DNA of 64,000 bases from Paguma larvata. Its lineage: Eukaryota > Chordata > Mammalia > Carnivora > Viverridae. The notes under the pieces are model-generated. The model was given only the letters and a program-made list of their open reading frames with translations, was not told the DNA's origin and ran no database searches. Position numbers and translations under genes: made by a program. This document shows, piece by piece, positions 20,745 to 33,367 of the stretch. The first letter of the stretch is position 1; every line of letters begins with the position of its first letter. The DNA is taken from contig CM057826.1 of assembly GCA_030068075.1 (NCBI GenBank), positions 69,723,312-69,787,311 on the forward strand. Reading direction: 5' to 3'.

Positions 20745-21965
20745 CATTGATAACTTCAATAAATGCAACATTATTACATTCATTCTAGCCTTCCTCCTTT
20801 CCTTGTCACTTCTTTTTCTAAGAAACCAGACTCTTGTGATCTAAGATGTACTTATTTGTTCACCTGTAGTATATAATTAACAGTTTCACAATTTCATCCT
20901 TACTCCAATGAGAAACAAATGTACACATCTTTTAACCACTCTTAATAAAACATTTTATCAGGTAAGTGCAGTTAATTTACTTTTTGTATTATGACTTCTA
21001 AACAATCAGAAAGCTCTCATTAAATGCATGGGAAAATAAAAGCTTCTTTTTTTTCTGTTTGTTTTGCTGTTTTCAATTAATGCACTCTATTTTCAGGACT
21101 ACAGTTTCATATAAAGCTAATTGTATTCTATGTGTTACATATCTTGATATAAGTGCAATCCCTTCCCTATAGATATTCCAGTAGAGAGAGGAAAATGGAC
21201 CTCAAGTATCTCGTTGTAGGATTCCTCTGCACATGCTAAATTAGCTACCAAGCTAGAGCAGATAAGCCCCTGAAGAATTCAGGTGAACTGGCATGCTCAT
21301 TCCATGGGAAAGTCTGGACAAATGAGCATACCTCTACACTCTCAAGGACAATGGAGAATAGATGTACAAATTACTGCCATTATTATAATTGCAGTACTAA
21401 GCCATATTGAATGACTGCAGTGAATTAGCATTACATTATAAAGGCTATCTTAGAAAGTGAATAATCTATTACATTTTTACAGAGTAAATGAAAATGGAGG
21501 GAATGGACAATATTAAATTTCAAATGCAGTAGATGAATATATTTAAGTATTATATACTAATATCCAGATAGATGCTGAAATATTTTATTGATTTTTGGCT
21601 CATTTTGATATGAAAGGTCAATTTTATACCAGCTCCTAAAAAAGAAGAGTTGCTGGGACTTGTCTAGGCAAGACATAGATTAGTGAAAATTCCCCACGTG
21701 GACAGTGCCTTTATAGCACATTGATTTTACTTGCTGACAAAACAGTAGCTTGAAAACCTAGTTTTCAGCCATATTTGTATTTGGTTGAAATTGTAGTTTT
21801 CTCACAAAGGGTATATAATGAGAAAATTAATGTATTGAGAGAAAAGGATAGATTCTCAAATATATAAGATGAGATGGCAGGAATTAGTGTCCGTTATAAG
21901 AATAAAGATTTGCTGTTTTTTCTGATAATGTATTCCTCTGTTATTTTTGTACTCAAATATGGAGT
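20745..21965. other. Unassigned DNA
   Basis: Single-copy-looking DNA with no recognised gene or repeat family. Confidence 0.45.
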
Positions 21966-22200
21966 TATTTTGTTTTTTGTTTTTGTTTTGTTTTGTTTTT
22001 TGTTTTGTTTTTGGTTTTGGTTGTTGTTTTTTTGAGAGGGAGAGAGAGTGCGAAGGAGAGGGAAGAAGAGAGAAGAATCTCAAGCAGGCTCCACGCTCAG
22101 TGCTGAGCCCATGCAGGGCTTGATCCCACAACCCTGGGATCATGATCTGACCTGAAATCAAGAGTCAAGTGCCCAACCTACTGAGCCACTCAGGCACTCC
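21966..22200 (-). mobile_element. Carnivore SINE, antisense, long T/G tail
   Basis: A long TTTTG/TTTTTG run (about 21970-22033) is the complement of an A-rich tail. The body is GAGAGGGAGAGAGAGTGCGA, CAAGCAGGCTCCACGCTCAG, GATCATGATCTGACCTGAAA and the head ACTGAGCCACTCAGGCACTC. It is somewhat diverged, with the middle segment shortened. The 101-codon minus frame at 21856-22161 is a translation of it. Confidence 0.9.
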
Positions 22201-23214
22201 TGTACTCTGTTTTAAGCACCGTCGCCAATTCTCTTAAAACTGAAAAAAATTAACAGAGGATACTTCCCTAATCATTCAACTCAGACACAAAAATTGTTCT
22301 GAGAAATCTCAAAAATGGGAAAAAAATGTTGTAAAATTCAGTTATTTATTTAGTTTCAGTCACATGTAGGGAAACACAGAAATCATTACTTTTCTAAATC
22401 AGAAAAGTGATAATATAAGTTGTAATATTAACCTATATATTTGGATATTAAAATCCTTGTGAAAATGTTTAGAAAGCCAATTTTCCAATATTAAGACTCA
22501 TTTTTTATTTAAAGTTTTATCGATTTTTGTATTATTTTGAATTAAAATCCTCCTGTAATAGTCTTACCTAAATATTTAGTATGAAAGATAGGATATAAAA
22601 CATAATCTCCACAGTATCGCTCCTAATTTTTGTTAAAAGTGTTTATTAAGTACCTACTATGTGTCAGGTACTGTTTTTGGAAGAGTTGCAGGTTAACTAG
22701 GGAGCTTTCCCAGCCCGAAATATGGAATCCGGACACATGCCTCTAAAGTGACTTTAAGCAACACTAGTCTATTAAGAAGCTTGCACAGCCCTAGGGAATG
22801 CCTTTGCTGGCTGCATTGAGGCAGGTAGTAAACACTTGAGTTTAGCAAAGGCTATCACATGTGAGGCTAGCAGCTTCAGTAGACAATGCCAATGGGGGTG
22901 ATGGACAAAAACCAGAAAACCTCACTCATGCCATGACATATACTGAGGCCCTTTGGAGGTAAAGTTTTGTGATAGAGGGAAGGTAAACTCAGAAATGGCC
23001 AAAACCAAGGGGAGAATTATGGGCAGGTTTGGGGAAGGCTCAGGAGGGTGAAGTTGTACATATGAAAATGAAGACAAACACAGGAGATTTGCTCGTGTCT
23101 CAGAATCGGAGGGAAGGAAACTTCAAGCAGACAGTACCTAGTTTACAGGGTTTCTACTTGAGTTATTATTATGTCATTGAAAATAATACAAATAATTGCT
23201 TATACTTATGTAAT
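22201..23214. other. Unassigned DNA with one MIR fragment
   Basis: No gene is recognised. Apart from a short MIR 3'-end match at 22636-22680 I see nothing assignable. The region around 22700-23110 is somewhat less AT-rich. Confidence 0.45.
22636..22680 (-). mobile_element. MIR fragment (3' end)
   Basis: TGTTTATTAAGTACCTACTA followed by TGTGTCAGGTACTGTTTT is the antisense of the MIR 3' end ('agtgcctggcacatagtaggtgctcaataaa' class). Confidence 0.65.
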
Positions 23215-23455
23215 AATACAAATACTTATATAGTGCATGCTCTGTACCAATACTGTTTTGAGACAGCTACAACCCAACACTTCCGGTAATTGTATACAAA
23301 ATTAATAATATTATCCCTATTTTGTGGTTGGGGGAGTTACACAAAAGGATTGAGTAACTTGCAAAATTCACATGATTAGCAAGTGTTTGAACTGAGATTT
23401 AAGCCCACATAGTCTGGTTCTAGTCTTCTCTGTTTTCCACTGTGATATAATACTT
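23215..23455 (-). mobile_element. MIR SINE
   Basis: Antisense MIR in consensus order: ATAGTGCATGCTCTGTACCA, AATATTATCCCTATTTTGTG, GATTGAGTAACTTGCAAAAT, CACATGATTAGCAAGTGTTT and GAACTGAGATTTAAGCCCAC, then AGTCTGGTTCTAG. Nearly the whole element is present. It is strongly diverged, as expected for this mammal-wide tRNA-derived SINE. Confidence 0.8.
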
Positions 23456-26400
23456 CTCAAATAAATGTTAAATAAATAAATGTTTAAATAAAATGCTTCT
23501 CAAAACGTTACCCTTTTTTCCTCTTAAGGAAAGATAACCTAAGCTTAATGATGTTCCTTTTATCAAAAGTGCTAAAATAGTTAAATGTTAGCTGTGCTGA
23601 TTTGAAGAGTTTGTTCAATAAGTGCAATATTTGTTAGGGAAATTTCTCAAAAAAGCTATTTTCATGAGATAAATATGGATATGTATGTATGATATTGTCT
23701 CCCTTTTCCCCATTCTTATTCCCTTCCTTCCTTCTTCTTTCTTATTCAGATAAGCTTTGCTTTTAGTTTTAACTATCCTTGTGCTAATCTGCAAATATAT
23801 TAACGTAGGAGAGATAAAAATGAGTCAATAATAATCATTCATTCATTAGTACTCAGTGCCTCCAAAAAGGCTTTTATGTGTGTGACAGGTTTATAATTCT
23901 GGATGCTTTACCAATGAACTATCAAAGCCAGAGACACAGAGATCTGAAACTACTTCCGTTTGCTTGAATGATAACATTTAGTTTATTCAGTTCTGGATCA
24001 AGCCCCAATTAATGATCCTTTTCACAGAATTTGCCATAATTCTTACTTTTATTGTGATCTATTTAAAGATCAGTCTAAATTTGTTTCTCTCCTGAGTTAT
24101 CCTCATTTCTCTGTTCTTCTCATGTGTGTGTATGTGCATGTCTGTGTTAGCATTTAAAATTGATGGATTAAATCTCTTCTAAAGATTAGTGTACAAAATG
24201 TGATTGTCCAAATACTAAGTCAATTTGGAATTTATGATGTTTGATTCATTGAATTCCTGATTTTTAAATAAGAGACCAAGAATGTGTTTTCTTCTCTGTT
24301 CATTCATTTTTATTTGCAGCCAAGCTCATGCCTAAGTCTTTGTCAATATCATTTACTAATGACCTATGCAATTCAAGTAAAAAAGAATTACAATACAATT
24401 GTATATAAGTATTCATTCTTAAAATAAAATCTCTTCTCTCTGCTTGGTGTAGACTAAATATTACCAAAATCCTTCCTACCGTATTGATTTTTCCCTGCAT
24501 GGGTGCCACAAAGACATGGGGGAAAAAAGACCTCCTAACAGGGCTGAGACATTTTGATCCACTTCAGCTGTGCTCGCCTCACCTCATGGTTTAGAAAATC
24601 AATGACATATCAGCTTAGTAGTCACTGATCCATGAGGTAATTGCACCTTCTAATATCTTCAACATAAAGCTTCTGAAATGGGCAGAGCCAATGACCAGAG
24701 AGGATAAAACACATTGTTTTTTTTGTTTGTTTGTTTTTGTTTTTTTCAGTTTTGTGATCAAATTGAGAAATAATCATCTCAGCCTGTATTTCTGAAAGAA
24801 CAATAATATCGCCTCAGAGGTGTAAAGCTACTGTTAAACACATTTTTATCATATTAAGATTATTATTCTTTTAAACAACTGGCTATACTATGCCTGATTG
24901 TATTTACCTGCAAAATTTCTGTGTAGGCTTCCAACCTAATTTATTAAAAAAGCACTTGGATTTCAGGATGGAAAACTAGGCACTTCATTTTGTGGTTAAA
25001 TATGATGGGAAATTATCCCCATTGCTTTTGGTCAGCTGCTTAGAGACATCTTAACTAACTAGATAAGAATTCTTTAGGAAAGAGATACGGGCTTCAGTAA
25101 ATACTAAACAAATTGAGTATTAGCACACAGGGAGAAAGTAAGATTGATGATCTGACAAAACATTAATTAAAAGAAGGCGCATTGCCAAGATTTTCGTGTA
25201 TAATTCGATTCCACATAATTCAAAGGCAAAATTAATTTACTGTTTCTTATTTGACAACAAAGAAAGAGTTTTATATTGATTATTTTTTAAATGTATGCAT
25301 GCATGACATGGGAGGCTCTGTAATCAGACACATAGTTTTTTCACCTCAGAGTTTGCATTTAGATTCCAGAATTCTACAGACACAGTAGAACATTTCATTG
25401 AAACGAAATGAGTTTGCACATATATCTACAGGTTTGTAGGCATACATAAACATCAAATACCAATATCGGTATTAATTAAAGGAAATAACCTAAAACATTT
25501 GGCAATATTTTACTTTGAGCCGTTGCCAGTTTGCACAGTCCAACATATGCTGAATATTTTATATACAAGTGATTTATTACAAAATTTACCATTGATGACA
25601 AACGCTATTTTTAAAGTTTACTTGCCCAAGTATCAGCAGTTTTAAAGATTAAATGTCATTATGTCATTATGTATTTTAATGCTGAATGTACTTAATAATT
25701 TAATCTTGAGAAGCTTCTTTGAGCTTCTTTCATGTCACTGTTATTTCAAAAACATGATTTCAAAATAATTTTCATTTCTGTTGAAGTATTCATGCAATTA
25801 TTGTGTCGAAAATATTTAAATCATCTGTTTAATGAGGTAGAGGGATGATTTTTTGCTTTAAATATATAATAAAATGTCCTGCATTAAAATGATACCAAAG
25901 CGAATACTGCTCAAAATTCTAAATATATAGAAACAGAGACCAGTTTCCAAATGTAGTCATAATTTTCAGCAGTAATTTCTTCTAAGATACTGGTTCTATT
26001 AGTTATGTAGTGTTGATGTTGCTTAGATGTAACATCACGGCAAGCCTTTGAACTTTAAATTTTCTACCCGGAAACTGTTCCTAGAAAGACAATGTTTGAA
26101 TAGAAAAAGGACTTTGATAACCTAATTTATCTGGCTCCACCGGAAATCAGAACTGAAGCATAAACTTAGGTGCTATTATTTTATTAGGAAGTATAATACC
26201 AGGAAGGCAGCGATAAAAAAGAAAGAGTGAAGCAACAGGAGAGTCAATAAGAGGGCATGGTACTTAGTTACTACCAGCGGAAACCAAGTGCAAATGACTG
26301 TCTTCTCAGTAGACTCTTCTGAAAAGCTAGAGAATTCCTGGTCCCAAGGAGTCCATGGTAAGGCAGAGGAGGATGGAAGAGAAAGCATTCATCCACCAAC

Positions 26401-28122
26401 TACCCTGATCTAAATAGAAGAGTGTCCACCCCCACAGGGTGTTAATTCCATAGCACTTACATTTTTTTATTTTTTTTCTCCACAAGCACAGACTCTAACC
26501 AGGTCCTGATAAGTCATGACCTTCTGGGGCAAAAAGAAAGCTTTGGTACAAGATTCATTAGAGGAGCAATGCCCTGGCACCCAGACAAGGAGTGGCTCTG
26601 TTGTGCCTGCCTCAAGTCAGGAGAAGCCCATGCATAGTTGGTCCTCACAGTGGTCACCAAAGCAGAAAAAGTGGCCAAAACTGGAGACAGATGAGACCAA
26701 GAGAAACTGAAGTGATGTGTAAAAAGTGTTCGAAACAAAAGCAGACTTCTTTATTCACACTTAAACTAAAATTTACAATATAGGATTGGTTCATTAACCA
26801 GTACTGTACATCTGTACAAAATTGTAGCACTAACCTTACAATTTCTGAGTGAACCTTAAAGTCAAATATATACATTTTACTTTATTTTTTTTTACTGCTG
26901 ATGTTTATTTAACTATCAAAGATAATGGTCTACCTTGAAGAATAGCTGCATACTTGATAATAAGATATTTCTGAGCTAGTTGACATTTTAAGAATAAAGG
27001 AACATTGGATTTCATAATAAGTCTAATGATATAGACCATTTGAAATTTAAAAGTTTGAATGAAGAAACTTTCTCAGTTTTGCTTTTATGAAAAGTAAATT
27101 AGTTTTCTTTATTTTCTAGAAACAATCACTTGTATTCAAAACGATGAATTCTATGGATAAGGAAGAGTTCTAAAATCTAAAATAAAGTTTATTTTGAATA
27201 TAATTGTCATTTCTATATAGAAAATGAGAGTAAAGAAGTAGTAAAGAGAGTAGTATACACATTAATTTACTTCTTAGTTTTCATGTTGTATGCCAACTAA
27301 TCATATACATTTCAGAAATGGCAAAGACATATCATTGACTTTATGATAGTTAATATTTCTATTTTGTTTTGACTTCCTCCAGAACTTTTTCTTTAAATTA
27401 CTCCATAGTGATTATATATAGCTTCATTCATTTTTGTATGCATATATTTATATATTTATTATTTATATTTTATATAATATTTATATTTAAGTTTGGGATC
27501 CTCACTAGACTTTCATCCTCTTCTTCATGGAATTTGGAACTTAAAATATTTAGAGGGCAAATAAACACAAGTAAAGAATTATATGAGAATTACATGATAG
27601 TCTTCTAGTATTTCGAATCAAAATTTTCTAGCTGGAGTCACTTTTTCTCAGATCTTAGTGAGGGTCATTTTTTTTCTGTTAAAAAGAATATCTCTGGCCA
27701 TGATGATTTCCTCTAAATAATTTCAAAGCTCAAGAGGTCAAGATAAAACACACTATTAAAGTAAGGGACTAATTTATTAAGCTTCTTTTAGTGCAAAGAT
27801 CTTCTAAAAATCCAAAATGGAATTTAAACTTGCTAAATATCTTATTAGTAAATAATTTGTATTTTTTTAAGTCTTCAAATAGATTGGGGAGAAAAAGGAT
27901 GACAAATTCAGGTCAAATCTCTTTAAGACAGAATAAATAAATGGCTTTCTGGATGTTAATTGACATTACTAGTTCATTTATATTTTTGGAGAATCTTCAA
28001 GTTAAACCATAACTGCACTCACATGTAGTTGAATACCATACTTATGTAAGCAAACTAAAAAATAAGTTTGACTCTAAAGAATACTAAATTTAATAATTTG
28101 TCTACATTGCATTTCAAATATT
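23456..28122. other. Repeat-poor stretch, no gene recognised
   Basis: About 4.7 kb without a readable SINE or L1, the longest such stretch in the window. There are only short frames (at most 79 codons). The pair at 26516-26783 lies in slightly GC-richer DNA but has no recognisable domain. An AT-rich patch with many TATTTATAT motifs lies at about 27440-27490. It could hold conserved non-coding elements; that cannot be judged from one sequence. Confidence 0.5.
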
Positions 28123-28135
28123 ATTTTAGATTATT

Positions 28136-28353
28136 CTATCTATTAAATGTTAATGAGAGAAAGAGAGAGAGTGTGCAGACAGGGGTGGGCCAGAGAAAGA
28201 GGGAGAGAGAGGAAGAGAGAGAATCCAAAGCAGGCTCCATGCTGTCAGCACAGAGCATGATTCAGGGCTTAACCTCACCAACAGTGAGGTGACATGACCT
28301 GAGCCAAAATCAAGAGCTAGACGGTTTACCACCTGAGCCACCCAGGTGCGCCA
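28136..28353 (-). mobile_element. Carnivore SINE, antisense
   Basis: GAGAGAAAGAGAGAGAGTGT, GCAGGCTCCATGCTGTCAGC, GGTGACATGACCTGAGCCAA and head CCTGAGCCACCCAGGTGCGC. The target-site duplication is ATTTTAGATTATT at 28123-28135 and 28354-28366. Confidence 0.95.
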
Positions 28354-28493
28354 ATTTTAGATTATTTTAGGTTAGCTCACCTCAAGACATCAACGCGTTA
28401 TGTAAGAATTTTTCAAGCTTCAAGTCATTTGATAACCTTAAAAATATTCACTATCAATAAATTGTAATAATTCTTAAAAGCTGATAAAATTGT

Positions 28494-28743
28494 CAGGATG
28501 CCTGGGTCGCTCAGTCGATTAAAGGTATTAAGCGTCTCACTCTTAATTTCCACTCAGGTTATGAGCTCACAGTTTGTGAGTTTGAGCCCCATGTCAGGCT
28601 CTGTACTGACAGTGTGGAGCCTGCTTGGGCTTCTGTCTTCCTCTCTCTCTGCCCCTACCCCACTGTCTGTCTCTCTCATGTACACGGGTGCGTGGCTGTG
28701 TGCTCTCCCTCACTCTCCAAACTAAATAAATATTTTTAAAAAC
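28494..28743 (+). mobile_element. Carnivore SINE
   Basis: Sense copy with head GGATGCCTGGGTCGCTCAGT, an extra GGTATTAAGCGTC repeat in the A-box region, CAGGCTCTGTACTGACAGTG and an AAATAAATATTTTTAAAA tail. The target-site duplication is CTGATAAAATTGT at 28481-28493 and 28744-28756. The small insertion in the head makes this copy slightly long. Confidence 0.95.
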
Positions 28744-29023
28744 CTGATAAAATTGTATTTATTAGCTTGATTTTGATTTTATATAATTTCCTCTCACTTG
28801 AGACATGTTTTAATGCACTTTCCAAACATTTCTTGCAGTATCAAATTGACTAAATATTATATGAAATAGACTAATGCTGTATGAAGATAATTAGGACAAA
28901 ATTGCAATCTGTACATTTTATACAGCAAAAGACTCCAAAGTAAACTCTTCAAAGAAACCAGTGATTAAAGAAAATGATATTGTTTATTTGAATCTCCTCT
29001 CCAATTTGGTTAAAGTTTTATTT

Positions 29024-29242
29024 AATTTCCTTTTTTTTTTTTTTTTTTGATGTTTATTTTTGAGAGAGAGAACGTGTGCACAAGCAGGGGAAGGGCAGGG
29101 AGAGAGGGAGACACAAAATTTGCCGCGGGCTCTGGCCTCTGAGCTGTTAGCATAGAGCCCAACGCAGGGCCCAAACCCATATACCATGAGATCATGACCT
29201 GAGCAGAGGTAGGATACTTTGACTGAGCTACCCAGGTGCCCC
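29024..29242 (-). mobile_element. Carnivore SINE, antisense
   Basis: A T tract (29031-29048), then GATGTTTATTTTTGAGAGAG, GCAGGGGAAGGGCAGGGAGA, GAGATCATGACCTGAGCAGA and head GACTGAGCTACCCAGGTGCC. The target-site duplication is TAAAGTTTTATTT (29011-29023) against TAAAGTCTTATTT (29243-29255). Confidence 0.95.
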
Positions 29243-29255
29243 TAAAGTCTTATTT

Positions 29256-30530
29256 TAAACTGAAAATTTCAAATTGTCTTTGTTGGAAAAGAACAACAAA
29301 TTCAAGCAGATATATGCTGGTGTATTAGCAAGTTGCCAAATGCTTATTTTCAACATGCTAAGGAATAAAAAGTAATCATTGATATAACCCAAATGAACCA
29401 CACTATTGGCTAATCATAACTCTGGCAGTATGGCTGTTTAGAACTAGGATGAAGTAGATACTCTAGATTCGGTATTATCTGATATTTGAGAAAACCATCT
29501 TTTCTAAACACAGCCCTATTGTACTGACAGTGATAATACGAATTCTGATGACAAATTATCTAAATTGGAGAATGCTATTTAAAGGCAACAGGCTTATTTG
29601 TTTTCATAAAACAAGTATAAACAAACGAAATGTCTTTCTGGATCTGTTGAAAGTCAAATTGAAAGCATTCAAAATATGTTAAGCAATCTGAATTATAACT
29701 CATTTTATAAAGCTTATAGTGCTTAGGGGAAAAAATGTACCTGAATTCACAGCTAACATGAGATTTGCAATACAAAATAAGTTAACGAGGAAGCCAATGA
29801 CATAAGCCCTAGGGTAATGGTACTTGTTGGAACAAAAGAATACTATATAATAATCCCAGAGAAGGACTCTGCAACTACTCAGAAAGTATATTTCTTTGAA
29901 AATGATAGCTTACAGTAATCCTGTCACTTCCCACAAATACTTTTCATCAGATTTGGCACATTTCACCTGTCATAATATATTTGAAAAACAAAGATGTTCA
30001 TTATTTAAATAATTTACGGCTCTTCAATTTAAATAAAAAGAGCTTGAGAATTTTCTACTAGGTCTGTGGTTTCTCACAGCTAAAATCTCACTGTTGGGCA
30101 TTTGTTCTTAATTACCAGCTCTACAACAATCACATTTCTCATTAGTGAGAAATGAATCCTATCAAATCAGTATTAGAACAATGACATAATACTTTTCTAG
30201 AAATCAGGCTTTTTGAATATGTTTTCAAAACATGATGTCCTCTTTAAATATGCGCTTAAGTTTATATTTGCATGGGCATGATAAACTATTTTGCACTGGG
30301 TGTATTGCTAAGAAGTATGTTTGATTGATTAAAGATTTTATTGAGTACTGGAAGTTAGAGTTATAGACTAGTAAATAATGCATACAAATATAAAATGGTA
30401 TAATCACCCTACATTGTATCCCTACCACTTCCTCAACAACAGATGAAAACAGGAATAATTATTTCATCCTTTTTTTCTCCATAAATTGCTCAATGACGTT
30501 GTTTAGCAGTTTTAAGAGTAATACTAACTT
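29256..30530. other. Unassigned DNA
   Basis: No gene or repeat is recognised. Frames are short and unremarkable. Confidence 0.45.
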
Positions 30531-30702
30531 TTTTATTTACTTTTAAAGTGTTTTTTATTTTTGGGAGACAAAGAGTGTGTGCGCGAGCAAGGGAGGGGCA
30601 GAAAGAGAGAGAGACAGAGAATCTCAAGCAGGTTCCATGCTGTCGGCATGGAGCCCAATGACATTCACGAACTTGAGTTCTGACTGAGCACCCAAGTGCC
30701 CC
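30531..30702 (-). mobile_element. Carnivore SINE with internal deletion
   Basis: TTTATTTACTTTTAAAGTGT, AGGGAGGGGCAGAAAGAGAG, CAGGTTCCATGCTGTCGGCA and a head ending GAGCACCCAAGTGCCCCAG. About 40 bases spanning the B box (the 'gatcatgacctgagc' part) are missing between 30666 and 30682. It would therefore lack an intact internal pol III promoter. Confidence 0.9.
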
Positions 30703-31185
30703 AGTATATGAACTTTTCTAAACGTGCTTATCTTATTGCTGTGAGTTTGTACCTCTTAATTCATTGGACCTACTTTACCCATCACCGCAGCCAATATATT
30801 ATCAATTTTAATAATGTTTATTTGTATCTTAGAATATATTTTGGTTAAAAACATCTTTTTTTATTTTTGCCTATGACCAAATTCATTATTTTATCAACAT
30901 CCTACATAACAGTGGTAAAATATAACATATTAAGTATACAATATTTATTAGCTCATTTAAATAAAATATTTAATAATATTTTGTCTAGTATTCTGCTTAA
31001 GAATTTATATTAAAGTTCTGATTTCATGTAAATTTAAATTAAGCTTTATTAAGCTGTATTATCACTAAGAGATTTGTTGCCAATACTTTGATATATTTGT
31101 AAGCAAAACTGTTTAGTTACCTGTTATATTGTTGTCAGTAGTACAGTGAGCCCAACTGAAAGTGACAATCAAGACTTTAATCCCT
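30703..31185. other. Unassigned AT-rich DNA
   Basis: No feature is recognised. Confidence 0.45.
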
Positions 31186-31408
31186 GGGGCACCAGAGTGG
31201 CTCAGTAGGTTAAGCATAAGACTCTTGATTTCAGGTCAGGTTATGATCTCAAGATTTGTGGGTCCAAGCCCTGCATGGGGTTCCTCACTGACAGCGCAGA
31301 GCCTATTTGGGACTGTCTCTCTCTCTCTCTCTGCCCCTCTCTGAATTGTGTGTGCACATGCTATCTTTCTCCCCCTCTGTCTCTGAAAATAAATAAACTT
31401 AATAAAAA
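31186..31408 (+). mobile_element. Carnivore SINE
   Basis: GGGGCACCAGAGTGGCTCAG head, GGTTATGATCTCAAGATTTG, GACTGTCTCTCTCTCTCTCT and an AAAATAAATAAACTTAATAA tail. The likely target-site duplication is AAGACTTTAATCC before it and AAGACTTAATTTA after it. Confidence 0.95.
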
Positions 31409-32286
31409 AGACTTAATTTACTGTGACACAGGCAAGAGGCAAACAAGAAAACTGCCAGCTTCCCAGTGATCAGGTAACATGCAGTACAGACTGGGGGAAA
31501 ATGTCTCAGTCAAGCCTCCCTCCCCCCAAAAAGAGGTCTCTGCAAAGACTCAGCCAATTAGGCCTAAAGAGGGCGACTGGGATAGAAATTCAAATGAGCA
31601 AGGCTAGCCTAAAATTACTAAGTCTATGACTACAGCTCCGTCTGGAAAACCACATACACGGACTATATACCAAGGCCAGTGAGGTAAAGACAGCTTCCCT
31701 TCCTGAGGCCTGCATTGTGTTGCCTATAGTTCAGCCTGAAAGATTACATATAAAATTTTGGCTTAGAAATGGGCCATTAAATGGTTTTAAATGACAAAAC
31801 ATGATCCAGTGTATCCATAATATGAACAATTAAAAACTAAAGTAACAAAGTTTTATGTTAATATTAAGCTGTGTTTTTTGAAAACTCGGTAGTTTATAAT
31901 CCATCTAAAATTTCTGACTCAGAAGGAACATTACTTATTATTGTTACTATTATTACCATTCTTATTGTTTAGATGAATTTCACCTTATAAGTAGCAAATT
32001 CATGAGGAAAAAACAGAAATTCAGTTTCCCCGCCTTTTTTTTTTTTTTTTTGGCAGTAAACAAATGACTGGCATTCCTCCAGGTTCAAGTTGTATTTTAC
32101 TGAAAGAGAAGGAAGACTCTACTTTTGTCTTCTGTCATTATGGAGAGTTACATACATTAAAAAAAACCTTTTTATAAAATTAAATAAATTGTTGGATAAA
32201 AAATAATAAAAACATAAACTTAAAATGAATTGTTGGCCAGACAAGAAAATAAGAAAACCTCAAAAATCAAAAGTCAATTAATAGTT
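31409..32286. other. Unassigned DNA with T tract
   Basis: Bases 31420-31760 are relatively GC-rich and contain frames of 64-68 codons with no recognisable domain. A T tract covers about 32034-32054. No gene can be supported. Confidence 0.45.
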
Positions 32287-32312
32287 GAAAAGTTAAGAGA
32301 TAGGTCTGTATT

Positions 32313-32527
32313 AGGGCACCTGGGTGGCTCAGTCAGTTAAGCGTCCAATTCTTGATTTTGTCTCAGGTCATGATCTCATGATTGGTGAAATCTGTCAGAG
32401 TGGAGGCTGCTTGGGATTCTCTGTCTCCCTTGCTCTCTGCCCCTCCCCCACTGGTTCTCGCACGAGCTCTCTCTCTCTATCTCTCTCTGTGTCTCTCTCT
32501 CAAAATAAATAAACGTTACAAAATGAA
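32313..32527 (+). mobile_element. Carnivore SINE, middle deleted, inside L1
   Basis: AGGGCACCTGGGTGGCTCAG head and GTCATGATCTCATGATTGGT, then a jump to GTCAGAGTGGAGGCTGCTTG. It lacks about 40 bases including the 'gggctctgtgctgac' block. Tail AAATAAATAAACGTTACAAA. The target-site duplication is AGAGATAGGTCTGTATT (32296-32312) against AGAGATAGGCCTGTATT (32528-32544). It inserted at the very edge of the inverted L1 and partly overlaps that element's own duplication. Confidence 0.95.
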
Positions 32528-32685
32528 AGAGATAGGCCTGTATTGCTATCTACTTCTCCCTTATGACCTCTTTTGCTGCATCCCAAAGGTTCTGGGCTGT
32601 TGTATTTTCCTTTTCATTTGTTTCCATGTACTTGTATTTCTTCTTGGATTTCTGGTTAACTCATTCATTGTTCAGTAACATGTTG

Positions 32686-32900
32686 TTTTTGTTTTTTTTT
32701 TTAAGTGTTCTTATTTTTTTTGAGAGAGAGAGAGCAAGAAAGAGTAGGGTAGTGGCAGAGAAAGGGAGACAGAGAATCCCAAGCAGGCTCTGCACTGTCA
32801 GCGAAGAGTCTGACCCAGGACTTGAACTCATGAACTGTGAGATCATGACCTAACCCAAGATCAAGATGGGACCCTTCACTGACTGAGCCACGCAGGTCCC
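32686..32900 (-). mobile_element. Carnivore SINE, antisense, inside L1
   Basis: TTTTTTTTTTAAGTGTTCTT tail complement, AGAGAGAGAGAGCAAGAAAG, CAAGCAGGCTCTGCACTGTC and head CACTGACTGAGCCACGCAGG. It interrupts the antisense ORF2 between TTCATTGTTCAGTAACATG and GGTTTAACCTCCATGTATTT. Confidence 0.93.
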
Positions 32901-33286
32901 TACTTGCATGTGGTTTAACCTCCATGTATTTACCGTCTTTCCAAGGCTTTTTTTGTGGTTGAGTTCTAGTTTCATAGTACTGTGATGAGAAAAGTCGCAT
33001 GGTATGATTTCAGTCGTTTTGCTTTTGTTGAGGCTTGTTTTGTGACCTTTTATGTGATCTATTCTGGAGAATGTTCCATGTACACTTGAAAAGAATATGT
33101 GTTCTGCTGTTTAGGATGGAATGTGCTGAATATATCTGTTAAATCCATCTGTCCCAGGGTGTCATTCAAACTCATTATTTCCTTATTGATTTTATGTTTA
33201 GATGATCTATTCATTAATGTAAGTGAAGTGCTAAAATCCCCTATTATTTTTGTACTATTATCAATTAGTTCCTTTATGTTTGTTGT

Positions 33287-33367
33287 TTTACATATTTATA
33301 TATTATAATTATTTTATACACTTGATATATATTATATTATATTATATATTTTATATTTATATATTTG
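33287..33367. repeat. AT-rich low-complexity patch in L1
   Basis: Almost pure A/T with TATATTATATTATATTATAT, inside the antisense L1 segment. Confidence 0.8.

Noticed and set aside
26516..26783. Lys/Gln-rich overlapping frames, possible processed pseudogene
   Set aside because: I could not match either frame to a known protein, and there is no poly-A tail or target-site duplication that I can see.
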